Source of the DNA: Lentisphaeraceae bacterium
Lineage (GTDB): Bacteria; Verrucomicrobiota; Kiritimatiellia; RFP12; UBA1067
Direction: 5' to 3'
Assembly (NCBI GenBank): GCA_004551905.1
Contig: SFPL01000017.1
Span: forward strand, 1-40,869
Length of the DNA stretch: 40,869 nt
Shown: positions 1 through 7,183 of the stretch, in pieces
Layout: each line of letters opens with the position of its first letter
Position numbering within the stretch: position 1 is the first letter of the stretch
The notes under the pieces: generated by a model
What the model saw: the letters and a program-made list of their open reading frames with translations, nothing else
The model's database searches: none
Told to the model about the DNA's origin: nothing
Translations under genes and position numbers: made by a program

Positions 1-1
1 C

Positions 2-33
2 AAAAGTCAAGGGGGAATCTGCAAAAAAGTCAA
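2..33. repeat. Direct repeat AAAAGTCAA, two copies 23 bases apart
   Basis: AAAAGTCAA occurs at 2-10 and again at 25-33. Read on the minus strand, each copy contains TTGACT, a good -35 hexamer. The repeats could therefore be tandem promoter elements for a minus-strand gene beyond the window, or part of an intergenic repeat family. The unit is cut off by the window edge. Confidence 0.5.
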
Positions 34-45
34 AATATGCAGGAC

Positions 46-76
46 GGGCCGGGATGGCGCGACGCCATCCCGGCCC
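46..76 (-). terminator. Strong inverted repeat, probable transcription end of the carrier-protein operon
   Basis: A perfect 14-bp inverted repeat (GGGCCGGGATGGCG and its complement) is separated by the 3-base loop CGA. On the minus strand it lies about 170 bases past the last stop codon of the operon. A TTTTGACTTTTTT stretch follows some 8-20 bases after the stem. The T-tract is not adjacent, so this is either a weak intrinsic terminator or an mRNA-end or intergenic palindromic element. Confidence 0.4.
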
Positions 77-124
77 TGTGGACAAAGGTCGCCTCCTACG
101 GCCTACCTGTGCGAAGAATTAGGG

Positions 125-138
125 ATTTGTAATCCGTG
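125..138 (+). repeat. 14-base dispersed repeat ATTTGTAATCCGTG, copy 1
   Basis: ATTTGTAATCCGTG is found here on the plus strand and, base for base, on the minus strand at 40731-40744. A related shorter form (ACAAATCCGTGTG) lies at 205-217. All copies are in non-coding DNA. GGATT TGT AATCC at 123-135 is itself a small hairpin. Confidence 0.5.
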
Positions 139-243
139 GCGTATCGTCAGCCGGATTTGCTCAGGTCTATGACCTTCGCCAACTGTGAGCGGCGTAGTCG
201 CGAACAAATCCGTGTGTTAAACACTTAAGTACCCACAATCCTG

Positions 244-456
244 TCAAATAGACCTACCGGCGGCGGCGGCGAGGTCGCCGATCGTCTCCATGGACATGAA
301 CTCGGCGATGTCCATCGCCCGGCCAAAATCGTTCTCGAGCGCCACCATGAGCCCGAAGCCCTTGAGAGACGAGTAGCCAGAAAGCTCCCGGAAACGCGTC
401 ATGGGCGTTACCGGCTCCTCCAGCACCTCCGACATCCTATCCAAGAATTCGTTCAT
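244..456 (-). CDS. Acyl carrier protein, second of the cassette
   Basis: This 70-residue protein has the size and helical pattern of a carrier protein. Residues 27-35 (GYSSLKGFG) occupy the phosphopantetheine attachment region, with Ser30 before Leu the likely modified serine. The usual Asp-Ser-Leu is replaced by Ser-Ser-Leu, a form also seen in carrier proteins of specialised acyl-transfer clusters. The ATG at 456 follows AAAGGCGGT and overlaps the end of the FkbH-like gene by 20 bases, which favours translational coupling. As the second carrier in the operon it could accept a product handed on by the KAS III or FkbH enzymes. Its substrate cannot be read from sequence. Confidence 0.8.
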   Translation of the reverse strand: MNEFLDRMSEVLEEPVTPMTRFRELSGYSSLKGFGLMVALENDFGRAMDIAEFMSMETIGDLAAAAGRSI

Positions 457-1771
457 ACCGCCTTTCCCCCTCCGTCTTGGAAACGAGCGCAAAGCCGAAG
501 CGGTCGTAGAGTTCCCGCACCGGCTCGTTCCTGGCGGTGCGCCGCCACGTCGCCGCGAGCCGCGAGACCCCGCGCCGCGCCGCCTCCGCCTCGACAAATT
601 CCTCCAGCGCGAACTCGAGCCTGCGGTTCATCGCCCGGCAGCTCATCACCCAGTCGACGATCTCCCCGCCGCGCACGCGCACGAACGCGACCAGCCCCAG
701 CTCGCCGAAGCGGTCGCCAGCGGACATTACGGCGGTGAAGGCGTCCGCCTCGTCGGCGAACGCGCGCGCCTCCGCCTCGGAATGGCGGTGGGTCAAGACG
801 TTGAACTGGTTGGCGCGCTGGCTGAGCTGCGCCACCCGCGCCGACTCGTCCGGGCGCATGAGATGGATGTCGGTGTGGATCTTGAGCGACTCCAGGTAGT
901 CATCAAGGCTTCTGCCTGCGGCAAAGCGCCGCCGCTCCGCCTCGGCACGATAGCCGGCCACGCGCGCGGCGTCCTCCGCCGTGACCGCGCCAAGTTGGGG
1001 AAACAGGGCGTCGAGCCGCGGCGGAAACGGCGGCACGCACACCTCGGGCAGCTTCACGCGCATTTCCGCGCGCTCGGCGGGGCTGTCGTCCACAAACACG
1101 AAGGCGTCGAGACCGAGGTTCAGCTCGGCGGCGACCGCGGCGAGATTCTCCGGCTTGGGCTGCCAGTCGACGCGTACGACGGCGAAATCGTCGAGCGACA
1201 GCGCCGACCCCGGCCTCGCGAAAGCCGCCTCGGCATCGGCGGGATTGTTCTTGGAAAGCGCCACCAGCGCCACGCCGCGGCGGACGAGCGCCGCGACCTC
1301 GCGCTGGAAGCCGGTTCGCGGCAAAACCTCGCCCTCGCCCGCGACGCCGTCCCAGAGGACGCCGTCGAAGTCGAGCGCCAGCACCTTCTTCGCGGGCGCG
1401 GCCAGCTTGGCAAGCTCCCGGAGCCCGGTTAGCGACCACGGCATCCGCGCAAGCTTCCGCATCCGCTCGTCGTAGAACCCTTCGCCGATCTCCGCCGCCA
1501 TCGCCTCAAGATCTGGCACGACCACCGCGGCGGACGGAAAGCCGCTCCTGAGCGCGTCAGCTGCAGCGGACGGATCGGCGGACACGTCGGCGAAGTGGCG
1601 GTCGAGAAGGACGAGCACCAGATCCGGCGCGAAGGCGACGAGGTCGGCGGGCGGCGCAAGCGCCGTCTCCATCCATGCGCCGTGTCCTGACGGCGACCAG
1701 ACCTCTGCCTTCTCGCGGAGCATCCCCTCGAGGACCGAAGTGGTGGCGTTGGAGAGGAGCGCGACCTTCAC
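437..1771 (-). CDS. FkbH-like HAD-IIIC glyceryl transferase/phosphatase
   Basis: The protein has 444 residues. FkbH-family enzymes take 1,3-bisphosphoglycerate, remove a phosphate and load the glyceryl unit onto an acyl carrier protein. The HAD nucleophile loop is clear at 132-142 (ALDFDGVLWDG; Asp134 and Asp136). It is followed by the family motifs LSKNNP, NQFNVLTHRH and SCRAMNRRLE, then a GNAT-like C-terminus ending near ELYDRFGF. The GTG start at 1771 is chosen because it overlaps the stop of the upstream carrier protein as GTGA; longer reading frames would run through that gene. The substrate is inferred from family membership. A carrier-protein gene on each side fits the assignment. The HAD sequence DFDGVLWDG differs slightly from the more usual DLDNTLWGG. 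Confidence 0.85.
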   Translation of the reverse strand: MKVALLSNATTSVLEGMLREKAEVWSPSGHGAWMETALAPPADLVAFAPDLVLVLLDRHFADVSADPSAAADALRSGFPSAAVVVPDLEAMAAEIGEGFYDERMRKLARMPWSLTGLRELAKLAAPAKKVLALDFDGVLWDGVAGEGEVLPRTGFQREVAALVRRGVALVALSKNNPADAEAAFARPGSALSLDDFAVVRVDWQPKPENLAAVAAELNLGLDAFVFVDDSPAERAEMRVKLPEVCVPPFPPRLDALFPQLGAVTAEDAARVAGYRAEAERRRFAAGRSLDDYLESLKIHTDIHLMRPDESARVAQLSQRANQFNVLTHRHSEAEARAFADEADAFTAVMSAGDRFGELGLVAFVRVRGGEIVDWVMSCRAMNRRLEFALEEFVEAEAARRGVSRLAATWRRTARNEPVRELYDRFGFALVSKTEGERRYERILG

Positions 1772-2001
1772 GCCCCGCCCTTCCCGGCCTTCGCGAAGAA
1801 GTCCCCGAGCGTAGTCATCGCCGGCACCTCCTCCAGCGCGATGGACACGCCGTACTTCGCCTCGAACTCCATCACCAGCCGAAGCTGCATCACACTGTCC
1901 CACTCCGGCAGCGAGCCGTAGGCCGTGGCGAGCGAGAGCGCGGACGGATCGACGCCGAAGAGTCCTGCGGCGAAGTCGAGGAACTCGCGCTCAGCATTCA
2001 T
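1768..2001 (-). CDS. Acyl carrier protein, first of the cassette
   Basis: This 77-residue carrier protein has the attachment motif EWDSVMQL at 34-41, with Ser36 as the expected phosphopantetheine site. It then follows the usual helix III pattern (FEAKYGVSI). The ATG at 2001 lies 11 bases inside the end of the KAS III gene, and its stop overlaps the GTG of the FkbH-like gene. Because it sits directly between KAS III and FkbH, it is the more likely glyceryl carrier of the two. That partner choice is an inference. Confidence 0.85.
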   Translation of the reverse strand: MNAEREFLDFAAGLFGVDPSALSLATAYGSLPEWDSVMQLRLVMEFEAKYGVSIALEEVPAMTTLGDFFAKAGKGGA

Positions 2002-2983
2002 GGTCGAAGAGCTCCACCCGTGCGCCGGGTCCAAGCGAGAGGCGCGCCGCGGCAGCGGAGAGCCCGCCGCCGAAGGCCGCCGCGAAGAGGTCGAGCGCGC
2101 GGCCGGCGCGGAGTGCGGCGGGGGCGCAGGCGGCGATCGTGGCCGGCACCGACGCCGAGGCGAGGTTGCCGAGCCGCTCGCCCGAGGTCCAGAGCCGCTC
2201 CGGCGCGATGCCGAGGGACTTCGCGAGCTGGCGCACCATGTATATGTTGGCCTGGTGCGGGGCGAACGCGTCGAAGCCGCCGGGCGCGGCGGCGAGGAAG
2301 TCCCGGAGGAACGCCGTCACCTCGCCGGCGACGAACTTGAAGACCGCGAAGCCGTCCATCGAGATCCTGCCGCCGTCGTCGAGACGCAGCGCCTTGCCCT
2401 TCGCGCCGTCGCTCATGAAGGCGAAGCGCCAGGGCGCGGCGGATGGGGACGGCGCGACCACGGCGGCGGTGCCGCCGTCCGAGAGGAGCGGCAGGGTGGA
2501 GGCGTCGCCTTCGCCGATGCGGGCGGACTGCACGTCGCCGTCCAAGAGCAGCACGCGGCGGCCAGTCTCGCGCGCGAGGAGCGAGGCGAGGTGCAGGCCG
2601 GAGACCCAGCCCGAGCAGGCGAGCGAGAGGTCGAGCGCGAGGACATCCCGCGGCAGACCGAGGCGCGCCTGGGCGCGGGCGGCGGCGGACGGCATCCGCG
2701 TCCGCTCGGTGAAGGAGACGAAGATGACGGCGCCGAAGCTGCGCGCGTAGGCGGCGCGGTCGGGCGCGCCGGCGAAGAGCCGGTCCGCCGCGGCGACGCA
2801 GAGGTCGAACGCAGAGGTGTTGGCGCCGGCGACGCGGCGGGTGCGGATTCCGGTGGCCTCGACGACTCCCGCGGCCTTGTCGCCGAGGAGCGGGGCAAGC
2901 GATGCGACGACGTCCACCGCGCGCGCGGGAACGCACGCCGAGACACCCTCCAGCTCCACTCCTGCGATCTCGAGAATCTCCAT
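1991..2983 (-). CDS. 3-oxoacyl-ACP synthase III (FabH-like) of a specialised acyl cassette
   Basis: The 330-residue thiolase-fold enzyme carries the KAS III triad Cys123 (LACSGW), His243 (APHQAN) and Asn273 (RLGNLAS). FabH-type enzymes condense an acyl thioester with an ACP-bound partner. The gene heads a four-gene operon with a carrier protein, FkbH and a second carrier protein. No other fatty-acid synthesis gene is nearby, so a specialised rather than housekeeping role is likely. Tetronate pathways use such a KAS III to join a 3-oxoacyl chain to glyceryl-ACP; whether that happens here is inference. The ATG at 2983 lies 8 bases downstream of a TATAAT box with no ribosome-binding site, pointing to a leaderless message. 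Confidence 0.85.
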   Translation of the reverse strand: MEILEIAGVELEGVSACVPARAVDVVASLAPLLGDKAAGVVEATGIRTRRVAGANTSAFDLCVAAADRLFAGAPDRAAYARSFGAVIFVSFTERTRMPSAAARAQARLGLPRDVLALDLSLACSGWVSGLHLASLLARETGRRVLLLDGDVQSARIGEGDASTLPLLSDGGTAAVVAPSPSAAPWRFAFMSDGAKGKALRLDDGGRISMDGFAVFKFVAGEVTAFLRDFLAAAPGGFDAFAPHQANIYMVRQLAKSLGIAPERLWTSGERLGNLASASVPATIAACAPAALRAGRALDLFAAAFGGGLSAAAARLSLGPGARVELFDHEC

Positions 2984-2991
2984 GCGACCGT

Positions 2992-2999
2992 ATTATACC
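2992..2999 (-). promoter_or_regulatory. Extended -10 promoter of the KAS III cassette
   Basis: On the minus strand TTTTTGGTATAATAC places TATAAT at 2997-2992, with a TG one base upstream of it (extended -10). No TTGACA-like hexamer is present 16-18 bases upstream. The hexamer ends 8 bases before the ATG at 2983, so transcription should start at or within a few bases of the start codon. Confidence 0.75.
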
Positions 3000-3017
3000 A
3001 AAAATTACGGCGGTTTT

Positions 3018-3036
3018 TTCACGCGACCCGCGTGAA
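3018..3036. promoter_or_regulatory. Palindrome upstream of the KAS III promoter, possible operator
   Basis: TTCACGCG ACC CGCGTGAA is a perfect 8-bp inverted repeat with a 3-base spacer. It sits about 20 bases upstream of the -10 box, where an activator or repressor dimer could contact polymerase. Its T-tract is on the wrong side for a terminator in either direction. The XRE-cupin regulator encoded two genes upstream is one candidate binder; no binding evidence is visible. Confidence 0.4.
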
Positions 3037-3123
3037 CATTGGCTCAAACCGCGCTTTTCAAAAAATGAAGTGGCAAAGTCGGGTTATACCAGAACTGCCG
3101 CGACCAGAGGCAGCGGAACCGCC

Positions 3124-4854
3124 TCAGGCGTCGGGCCAGAGCTCGTGGGCCATCTCGCGGAGCTTGTACTTCTGGATCTTCTGCGAGGCGGTCATCGGGA
3201 AGACGTCGAGGAAGTGGACGTACTTCGGGATCTTGAACCACGAGATCTTGTCCTTGCAGAACGCCGCAACGTCCTCCTCCTTGATGGTCGCGCCGTCGGC
3301 GGGGATCACGAACGCCGCGGGCTGCTCGCCGTACTTCTTCGAGGGGCAGCCGACGACCGCGACGTCCTTCACGCCCGGCATCGTGCCGAGGAAGTCCTCC
3401 ACCTCCTTGGGGCTGATGTTCTCGCCGCCGCGGATGATGAGGTCCTTCAGGCGCCCGGTGATGTAGTAGTAGCCGTCCTTGTCCATGCGGCCGATGTCGC
3501 CGGAGTGGAGCCAGCCGTTCTTGTCGATGCACTTCGCGGTCTGCTCGGGCATCTTGTAGTAGCCCTTCATCGTGTTGAAGCCGCGGCAGCAGATCTCACC
3601 GTCGGTGCCGATCGGCGCGAGCTCGCCCGTCTCGGGGTCGATGATCGCGACCTCCACGCCGGGCAGCGCCTGGCCGATCGTCTGGCACTTGCGCTCGATC
3701 GACGGCTCGAAGTAGCGCGTCATCGTCATCACCGGTCCGGACTCGGTGAGTCCGTAGGGGTTGGTGATCTCGCGCATGAACATCCGGTCCTGCGCCTGCT
3801 GCATGCGGTGAACAGGGCAGGCGGAGCCGGACATGATGCCGGTCCTCAGCGACGAGAAGTCGAACTCCTTGAAGCGCGGATGGTCGAGCATAGCGATGTA
3901 CATCGTGGGGACGCCGTAGGTCGCCGTGCACTTCTCGCGCTCGATCGACTTCATGACGAGGAGCGGGTCGAACTTCTCGAGGAACACCATCGTCGAGCCG
4001 TGGTTGACGCAGCTCATCACGCCGAGCACGCAGCCGAAGCAGTGGAAGAGCGGCACCGGGATGCAGACGCGGTCGCGCGAGGAGAGGTTCTGGCAAGCGC
4101 CGATCCAGAAGCCGTCGTTCGCGATGTTGCGGTGGGTGAGCTGCACGCCCTTCGGGAAGCCCGTCGTGCCGCTCGTGTACTGCATGTTGACGATGTCGTT
4201 AACGTCGCACTCCGCCTGGCGCGCGAGGTACTCCTCCTGCGTCGTCTCGCACGCGAGGGACTTGACCTCGTTGAGCGAATACATGCCGCGGTGCTTCTTG
4301 GGCCCTAAGTAGAACATCCGCTTGAGGTGCGGGTACTTGGCGCTCTTCAATGCGCCGCGCGGGCACTCCTTGAGCTCCGGAATGAGCGAGTTGATCACCT
4401 CGATGTAGTCACAGTCGCGGTAGCCGTCGATGACGAACAGGTTCTCGGCGTCGGACTGCTTCAGCGCGAAGTCGATCTCCTGGCTCTTGTAGTTGATGTT
4501 GAGCGGCAGCAGGATCGCGCCGATCTTGGCCGTCGCGAACATCAGCACCACCCAGTGCGGCACGTTCGTCGCCCAAAGCGCCACCTTTTCGCCGCGCTTG
4601 ACGCCGAGCGCCATCAGGCCCTTGGCGACGTAGTCGACCTCCTCGGAGAACTCGAACCAGGTGAGCCGGTAGTCGCGGTCGGCGTAGACGACCGCGTCGT
4701 TCTCGCCGCACCTCGCGACCGTCTGGTCGAGGAGCTGGCCGAGCGTGTACTCGCGCGTCACCGGCAGGTTGTGCCAGGGAACGCCGGTCGAGACGGACTG
4801 GGTGAACGGCGCCTTTCGCGGCGCAGTGCCGAATGGATCTGTCAGCTTGAACAT
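3124..4854 (-). CDS. Acyl-CoA ligase (AMP-binding, FadD-like)
   Basis: The 576-residue adenylate-forming ligase joins a carboxylic acid to CoA through an acyl-AMP. The P-loop YTSGTTGFPKG is at 226-236. It is followed by NPYGLTESGP, the SGDIGRMDKDGYYYITGRLKD hinge region and the C-terminal catalytic lysine (Lys559 in ASQKIQKY). Length and motifs fit medium- or long-chain fatty acyl-CoA ligases better than acetyl-CoA synthetase. The ATG at 4854 follows AAGGGGCGGTT, 10 bases after the regulator's stop, so the two genes form one operon. Its position before the KAS III/ACP/FkbH genes suggests it could activate the acid they consume. The acid itself cannot be deduced. Confidence 0.85.
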   Translation of the reverse strand: MFKLTDPFGTAPRKAPFTQSVSTGVPWHNLPVTREYTLGQLLDQTVARCGENDAVVYADRDYRLTWFEFSEEVDYVAKGLMALGVKRGEKVALWATNVPHWVVLMFATAKIGAILLPLNINYKSQEIDFALKQSDAENLFVIDGYRDCDYIEVINSLIPELKECPRGALKSAKYPHLKRMFYLGPKKHRGMYSLNEVKSLACETTQEEYLARQAECDVNDIVNMQYTSGTTGFPKGVQLTHRNIANDGFWIGACQNLSSRDRVCIPVPLFHCFGCVLGVMSCVNHGSTMVFLEKFDPLLVMKSIEREKCTATYGVPTMYIAMLDHPRFKEFDFSSLRTGIMSGSACPVHRMQQAQDRMFMREITNPYGLTESGPVMTMTRYFEPSIERKCQTIGQALPGVEVAIIDPETGELAPIGTDGEICCRGFNTMKGYYKMPEQTAKCIDKNGWLHSGDIGRMDKDGYYYITGRLKDLIIRGGENISPKEVEDFLGTMPGVKDVAVVGCPSKKYGEQPAAFVIPADGATIKEEDVAAFCKDKISWFKIPKYVHFLDVFPMTASQKIQKYKLREMAHELWPDA

Positions 4855-4864
4855 AACCGCCCCT

Positions 4865-5455
4865 TCACACCGGCATGAACACGATGCCGTAGATCGACGC
4901 GGGCTTGCCGCCGAGCGCCCTCAGCCCGTGGTTGACGCACGAGTTGTAGTAGGCGGTGTCGCCGGCCTTGAGGACCGTCTTGTCGGGGCCGTAGGTGAGC
5001 TCGACCTCGCCGGAGATGCAGATGATGAGCTCCTCGCCCTCGTGGTGCTGCACCGCGTCGACGCCGTCCGCCGCGAACTCGATGCGGAACGGATCCATGT
5101 GGCGGTCGGGCTTGCCGAGTGCGAGCGAGTGGCTCGCGTAGCCGAGGACGTTCATCCCCTCGCCCGCGACCTTCTTCGCCTCGATGTCGGCGGCGCGCGT
5201 GATGATCGGGTCCGGCTTGAACTGGTCGTCCATGAAAGTGCCGATCCTGAGGCCGAGCGCACGGGATAGCTTCACGAGGACGCCGAGCGCGGGCATGACC
5301 TCGCCCTTCTCGATCGCGTTGATGACCTTTTCCTCCACGCCGGACTTCTGGGCGAGGTCCCAGATGCTCCATCCGTGGCTCTCGCGGTATGCGCGGATGC
5401 GCGATCCCGCCTTGCTCGAGCCATCTTTGGCGCCTTGGTTTCTTGTTGTGTCCAT
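4865..5455 (-). CDS. XRE-type regulator with C-terminal cupin domain
   Basis: This protein has 196 residues: an N-terminal helix-turn-helix domain (about 18-75, including WSIWDLAQKSG and INAIEKGE) and a C-terminal cupin beta-barrel (about 120-190, including HHEGEELIICISGEVEL). Such regulators bind DNA with the first domain and sense a small molecule with the second. They often sit beside the acyl-CoA ligase they control, as here. I place the start at the ATG at 5455, eight bases after AAGGAG; a GTG at 5464 in the same frame is too close to that site. A leader of about 210 bases with a small ORF and hairpins precedes it. Confidence 0.85.
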   Translation of the reverse strand: MDTTRNQGAKDGSSKAGSRIRAYRESHGWSIWDLAQKSGVEEKVINAIEKGEVMPALGVLVKLSRALGLRIGTFMDDQFKPDPIITRAADIEAKKVAGEGMNVLGYASHSLALGKPDRHMDPFRIEFAADGVDAVQHHEGEELIICISGEVELTYGPDKTVLKAGDTAYYNSCVNHGLRALGGKPASIYGIVFMPV

Positions 5456-5508
5456 GTTTTTCACTCCTTAAGTTATTTCGAATCGCTTGTTGTCGGGGAT
5501 ATGCCGGG

Positions 5509-5552
5509 CGGTCCAAAGCGAAAGCGGACCGTCCGCCTTGACGATCCGCTTT
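5509..5552 (-). promoter_or_regulatory. Competing hairpins in the leader of the XRE-cupin gene
   Basis: On the minus strand, AAAGCGGA (5552-5545) can pair with TCCGCTTT (5528-5521). CGGTCC (5531-5526) can pair with GGACCG (5514-5509). Both structures need bases 5526-5528, so they exclude each other. A third option, GCGGAC G GTCCGC, lies inside the first loop. They lie between a short upstream ORF and the ribosome-binding site, the usual place for attenuation or translational control. No known riboswitch motif is evident. Confidence 0.4.
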
Positions 5553-5585
5553 GTTAAGGGTGCATTTGAGCAGGTTTTTCGGCAA

Positions 5586-5663
5586 TCAAGCCTGAACCGA
5601 CTCAGCGGATCCGCACCCGCTAAGTCCGAGAATAAGTCGAAACAGTGTATGCCTTTTGCTCAT
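5586..5663 (-). CDS. 25-codon leaderless ORF: leader peptide or tiny lipoprotein
   Basis: An ATG at 5663 lies exactly 8 bases downstream of a TATAAT box (5677-5672), the same spacing as the leaderless promoters of this window. The frame runs 25 codons to TGA at 5586. The peptide has a basic start (SKRH), a hydrophobic run and a lipobox-like end, LFRLILGLSGC, and resembles a very small lipoprotein signal. It could equally be a leader peptide whose translation controls the hairpins and regulator downstream. There is no Shine-Dalgarno site, and so short a frame could be chance. Confidence 0.4.
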   Translation of the reverse strand: MSKRHTLFRLILGLSGCGSAESVQA

Positions 5664-5671
5664 AAGCGTGA

Positions 5672-5677
5672 ATTATA
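5672..5677 (-). promoter_or_regulatory. -10 box of the XRE-cupin/acyl-CoA ligase operon
   Basis: The minus strand reads AAAAGGGTATAATTCACGC, with a perfect TATAAT. The preceding triplet is GGG, so it lacks the extended-TG, and I see no clear -35 hexamer at the right distance. Transcription from it would give a leader of about 210 bases before the regulator start at 5455. Confidence 0.6.
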
Positions 5678-5705
5678 CCCTTTTCCCGCCGCGAATTGCG
5701 TAACC

Positions 5706-6425
5706 TTATGTTACGGAATTGCCATTTAACTTGAAAACGTTCTTGCGCCAGGTGATGAGCCCCTGGTCGCGCAGGTGTCCGAGCGCACGGGAGAGCGACG
5801 GCCGCGTCACCCCGAGGTACTCCGCCATCCGCTCGCGGTCGAACGGCACCTCCACCTCGCCGGTGTGGCCGCTTTCACTGTCCAGTTCGTCTAGGTACGC
5901 TTTGACCCGCGACTCGATCGTCGGCGCGTCCATCACCATCAGCTTGCGCCAGGTGGAGAAGAGCTCGCGGGAGATGATCCGCGAGGAGTTGGCGGTGAGG
6001 CGGGCGTACACGGGGTCGGACGAGGCGACGAGCCGCCGCGTCCGCTCCATGTCGAGCGAGACGACCGTGGTGTCGGCGGCGGCAACCACGGTGCCCGGCC
6101 AGCACTTCACCTCGGGCACGTGGAGGATCCACAGCCCCAGCACCTCGTCGGCGCCGATCTCGCGCACCAAAACGGGATGGTCGGAGTCCACCGCGCAGTA
6201 GACGTGGAGGTGGCCGGAGGCGACGGCGACGAGCCGCGTGGCCTCGAGCCCGGCGTGGACCACGATCTCGCCCTTCTGGTAGGTGCGCTTGACGGCGTTG
6301 AGCCGGAAGAGCGCGTCCTCCACTCTATCGGCGCCGATGCCGCGGAAGATCTCCAGACTGCGGGCGATTTTCGCCAAATCCATGCTGTCGGCGCCCGGCG
6401 CGCCATTCCCTCGCGACGGTTTCAC
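5706..6425 (-). CDS. Crp/Fnr-family transcription regulator
   Basis: The 239-residue protein has a cyclic-nucleotide-binding-like barrel (about 20-145) and a C-terminal winged helix (about 165-235) with recognition segment RMAEYLGVTRPSLSRAL. No cluster of cysteines for an Fnr-type Fe-S centre is visible. The usual cAMP-contacting signature is not clear either, so the ligand is unknown. The GTG at 6425 is preferred over the ATG at 6383 because AAGGAG stands 4 bases before it and it overlaps the upstream stop as GTGA. It ends the yggS/beta-helix operon and may regulate that operon or others. Confidence 0.85.
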   Translation of the reverse strand: MKPSRGNGAPGADSMDLAKIARSLEIFRGIGADRVEDALFRLNAVKRTYQKGEIVVHAGLEATRLVAVASGHLHVYCAVDSDHPVLVREIGADEVLGLWILHVPEVKCWPGTVVAAADTTVVSLDMERTRRLVASSDPVYARLTANSSRIISRELFSTWRKLMVMDAPTIESRVKAYLDELDSESGHTGEVEVPFDRERMAEYLGVTRPSLSRALGHLRDQGLITWRKNVFKLNGNSVT

Positions 6426-7183
6426 GGGACTCCTTTCTGTATCACCTTGGAATTAACGTAGAAGTCGACCACGTCCCGGTCGGACACCTTACCCTTCAGC
6501 TCGGGGCTGCGCGTCTCGATCGCGGTGCGGATCGCCCCGGCTGCGGAAGCCTGGGCTATCGGGGCGCCGACGGCACCCGTACCGAGCGACACCTTCATGT
6601 CCTTCGGCCCGACGAGCAGGAGCTCGTACTTGAGTTCCGAAAGCGACACCTTCATCTTCGGCAGCGCGCCGGCGAACCTGCCCAGGACCCTGGCGACCGG
6701 GTCGAAGGCGAGCGACTCGGCGTGGCGCGGCGCCCGGCGGACGCAAGGGCGGGAAGTGGGCGGATAAACCGCCACCGGCGGCGGCAGCTCCCTGCCGCCG
6801 ACCTTGCGGACCCTGGCCGAGCCGGAACGCACCGCCAGCACCGGCACGCGCGCACGCAGTTCCTTGAACCTCGCCGGCGAAATCCGCTCGTCGGCGCAGC
6901 CGAAGACATGCAACACACCCTTCATGAAGCGGCCGCCGGAGATCGTCGCCTCGATGAAGCAGGGGCGGTCGTCGTCCTCCACCGGCAACGCGAGGTGCCA
7001 CGCCGCCGAGCCCCGAGCGCGCTCGAAGTCCGCCGTATCCGGCAGCAGGTCGGCCGCGACCGCGCTGCCGCCGGCAAAGCGCGCGCCGTAGCGCTCGATG
7101 AACTTGGCGCGCAGATCGACGGGATCGGCGTGCAGCCAGAGCGCCGCCAGCGCGGCGAGCGCGAATGCGATCGACCCTTTCAT
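6422..7183 (-). CDS. Secreted protein of unknown function
   Basis: I do not recognise this 253-residue protein. It starts with a signal peptide (MKGSIAFALAALAALWLHA). The rest is a soluble, mixed-composition protein with a proline-rich stretch near 135-145 (PPPVAVYPP) and a region reading KMKVSLSELKYELLLVG. It overlaps both neighbours by 4 bases (ATGA with the beta-helix gene, GTGA with the Crp/Fnr gene). It is therefore almost certainly co-translated with the secreted beta-helix protein and may act with it at the cell surface or in the periplasm. Confidence 0.7.
   Translation of the reverse strand: MKGSIAFALAALAALWLHADPVDLRAKFIERYGARFAGGSAVAADLLPDTADFERARGSAAWHLALPVEDDDRPCFIEATISGGRFMKGVLHVFGCADERISPARFKELRARVPVLAVRSGSARVRKVGGRELPPPVAVYPPTSRPCVRRAPRHAESLAFDPVARVLGRFAGALPKMKVSLSELKYELLLVGPKDMKVSLGTGAVGAPIAQASAAGAIRTAIETRSPELKGKVSDRDVVDFYVNSKVIQKGVP

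Larger units (their letters stand above)
1..243. other. Non-coding window edge beyond the carrier-protein operon
   Basis: I see no convincing gene here. The stretch holds a 23-base-spaced direct repeat, a strong 14-bp inverted repeat (46-76), a short 11-base palindrome GTGTTAAACAC (214-224) and a 14-base sequence repeated in inverted orientation near the other window edge. On the minus strand it is the 3' flank of the last carrier-protein gene. It may also hold the promoter of a gene lying outside the window. Confidence 0.6.

Noticed and set aside
1..33. AAAAGTCAA repeats as the start of a CRISPR array
   Set aside because: Only two 9-base copies are seen, with no regular repeat-spacer pattern, and no cas gene is in the window.
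401..1432. Long plus-strand frames opposite the FkbH, acyl-CoA ligase, parE, miaB and other minus-strand genes
   Set aside because: High GC makes antisense frames long. Their translations are low-complexity Arg/Ala/Gly/Leu-rich and match no family, while the opposite strand encodes clear domains.
3064..3080. A second -10-like TGGTATAAC on the minus strand upstream of KAS III
   Set aside because: No start codon lies at leaderless distance and the better TGGTATAAT follows at 2992-2999. Its last base departs from the consensus.
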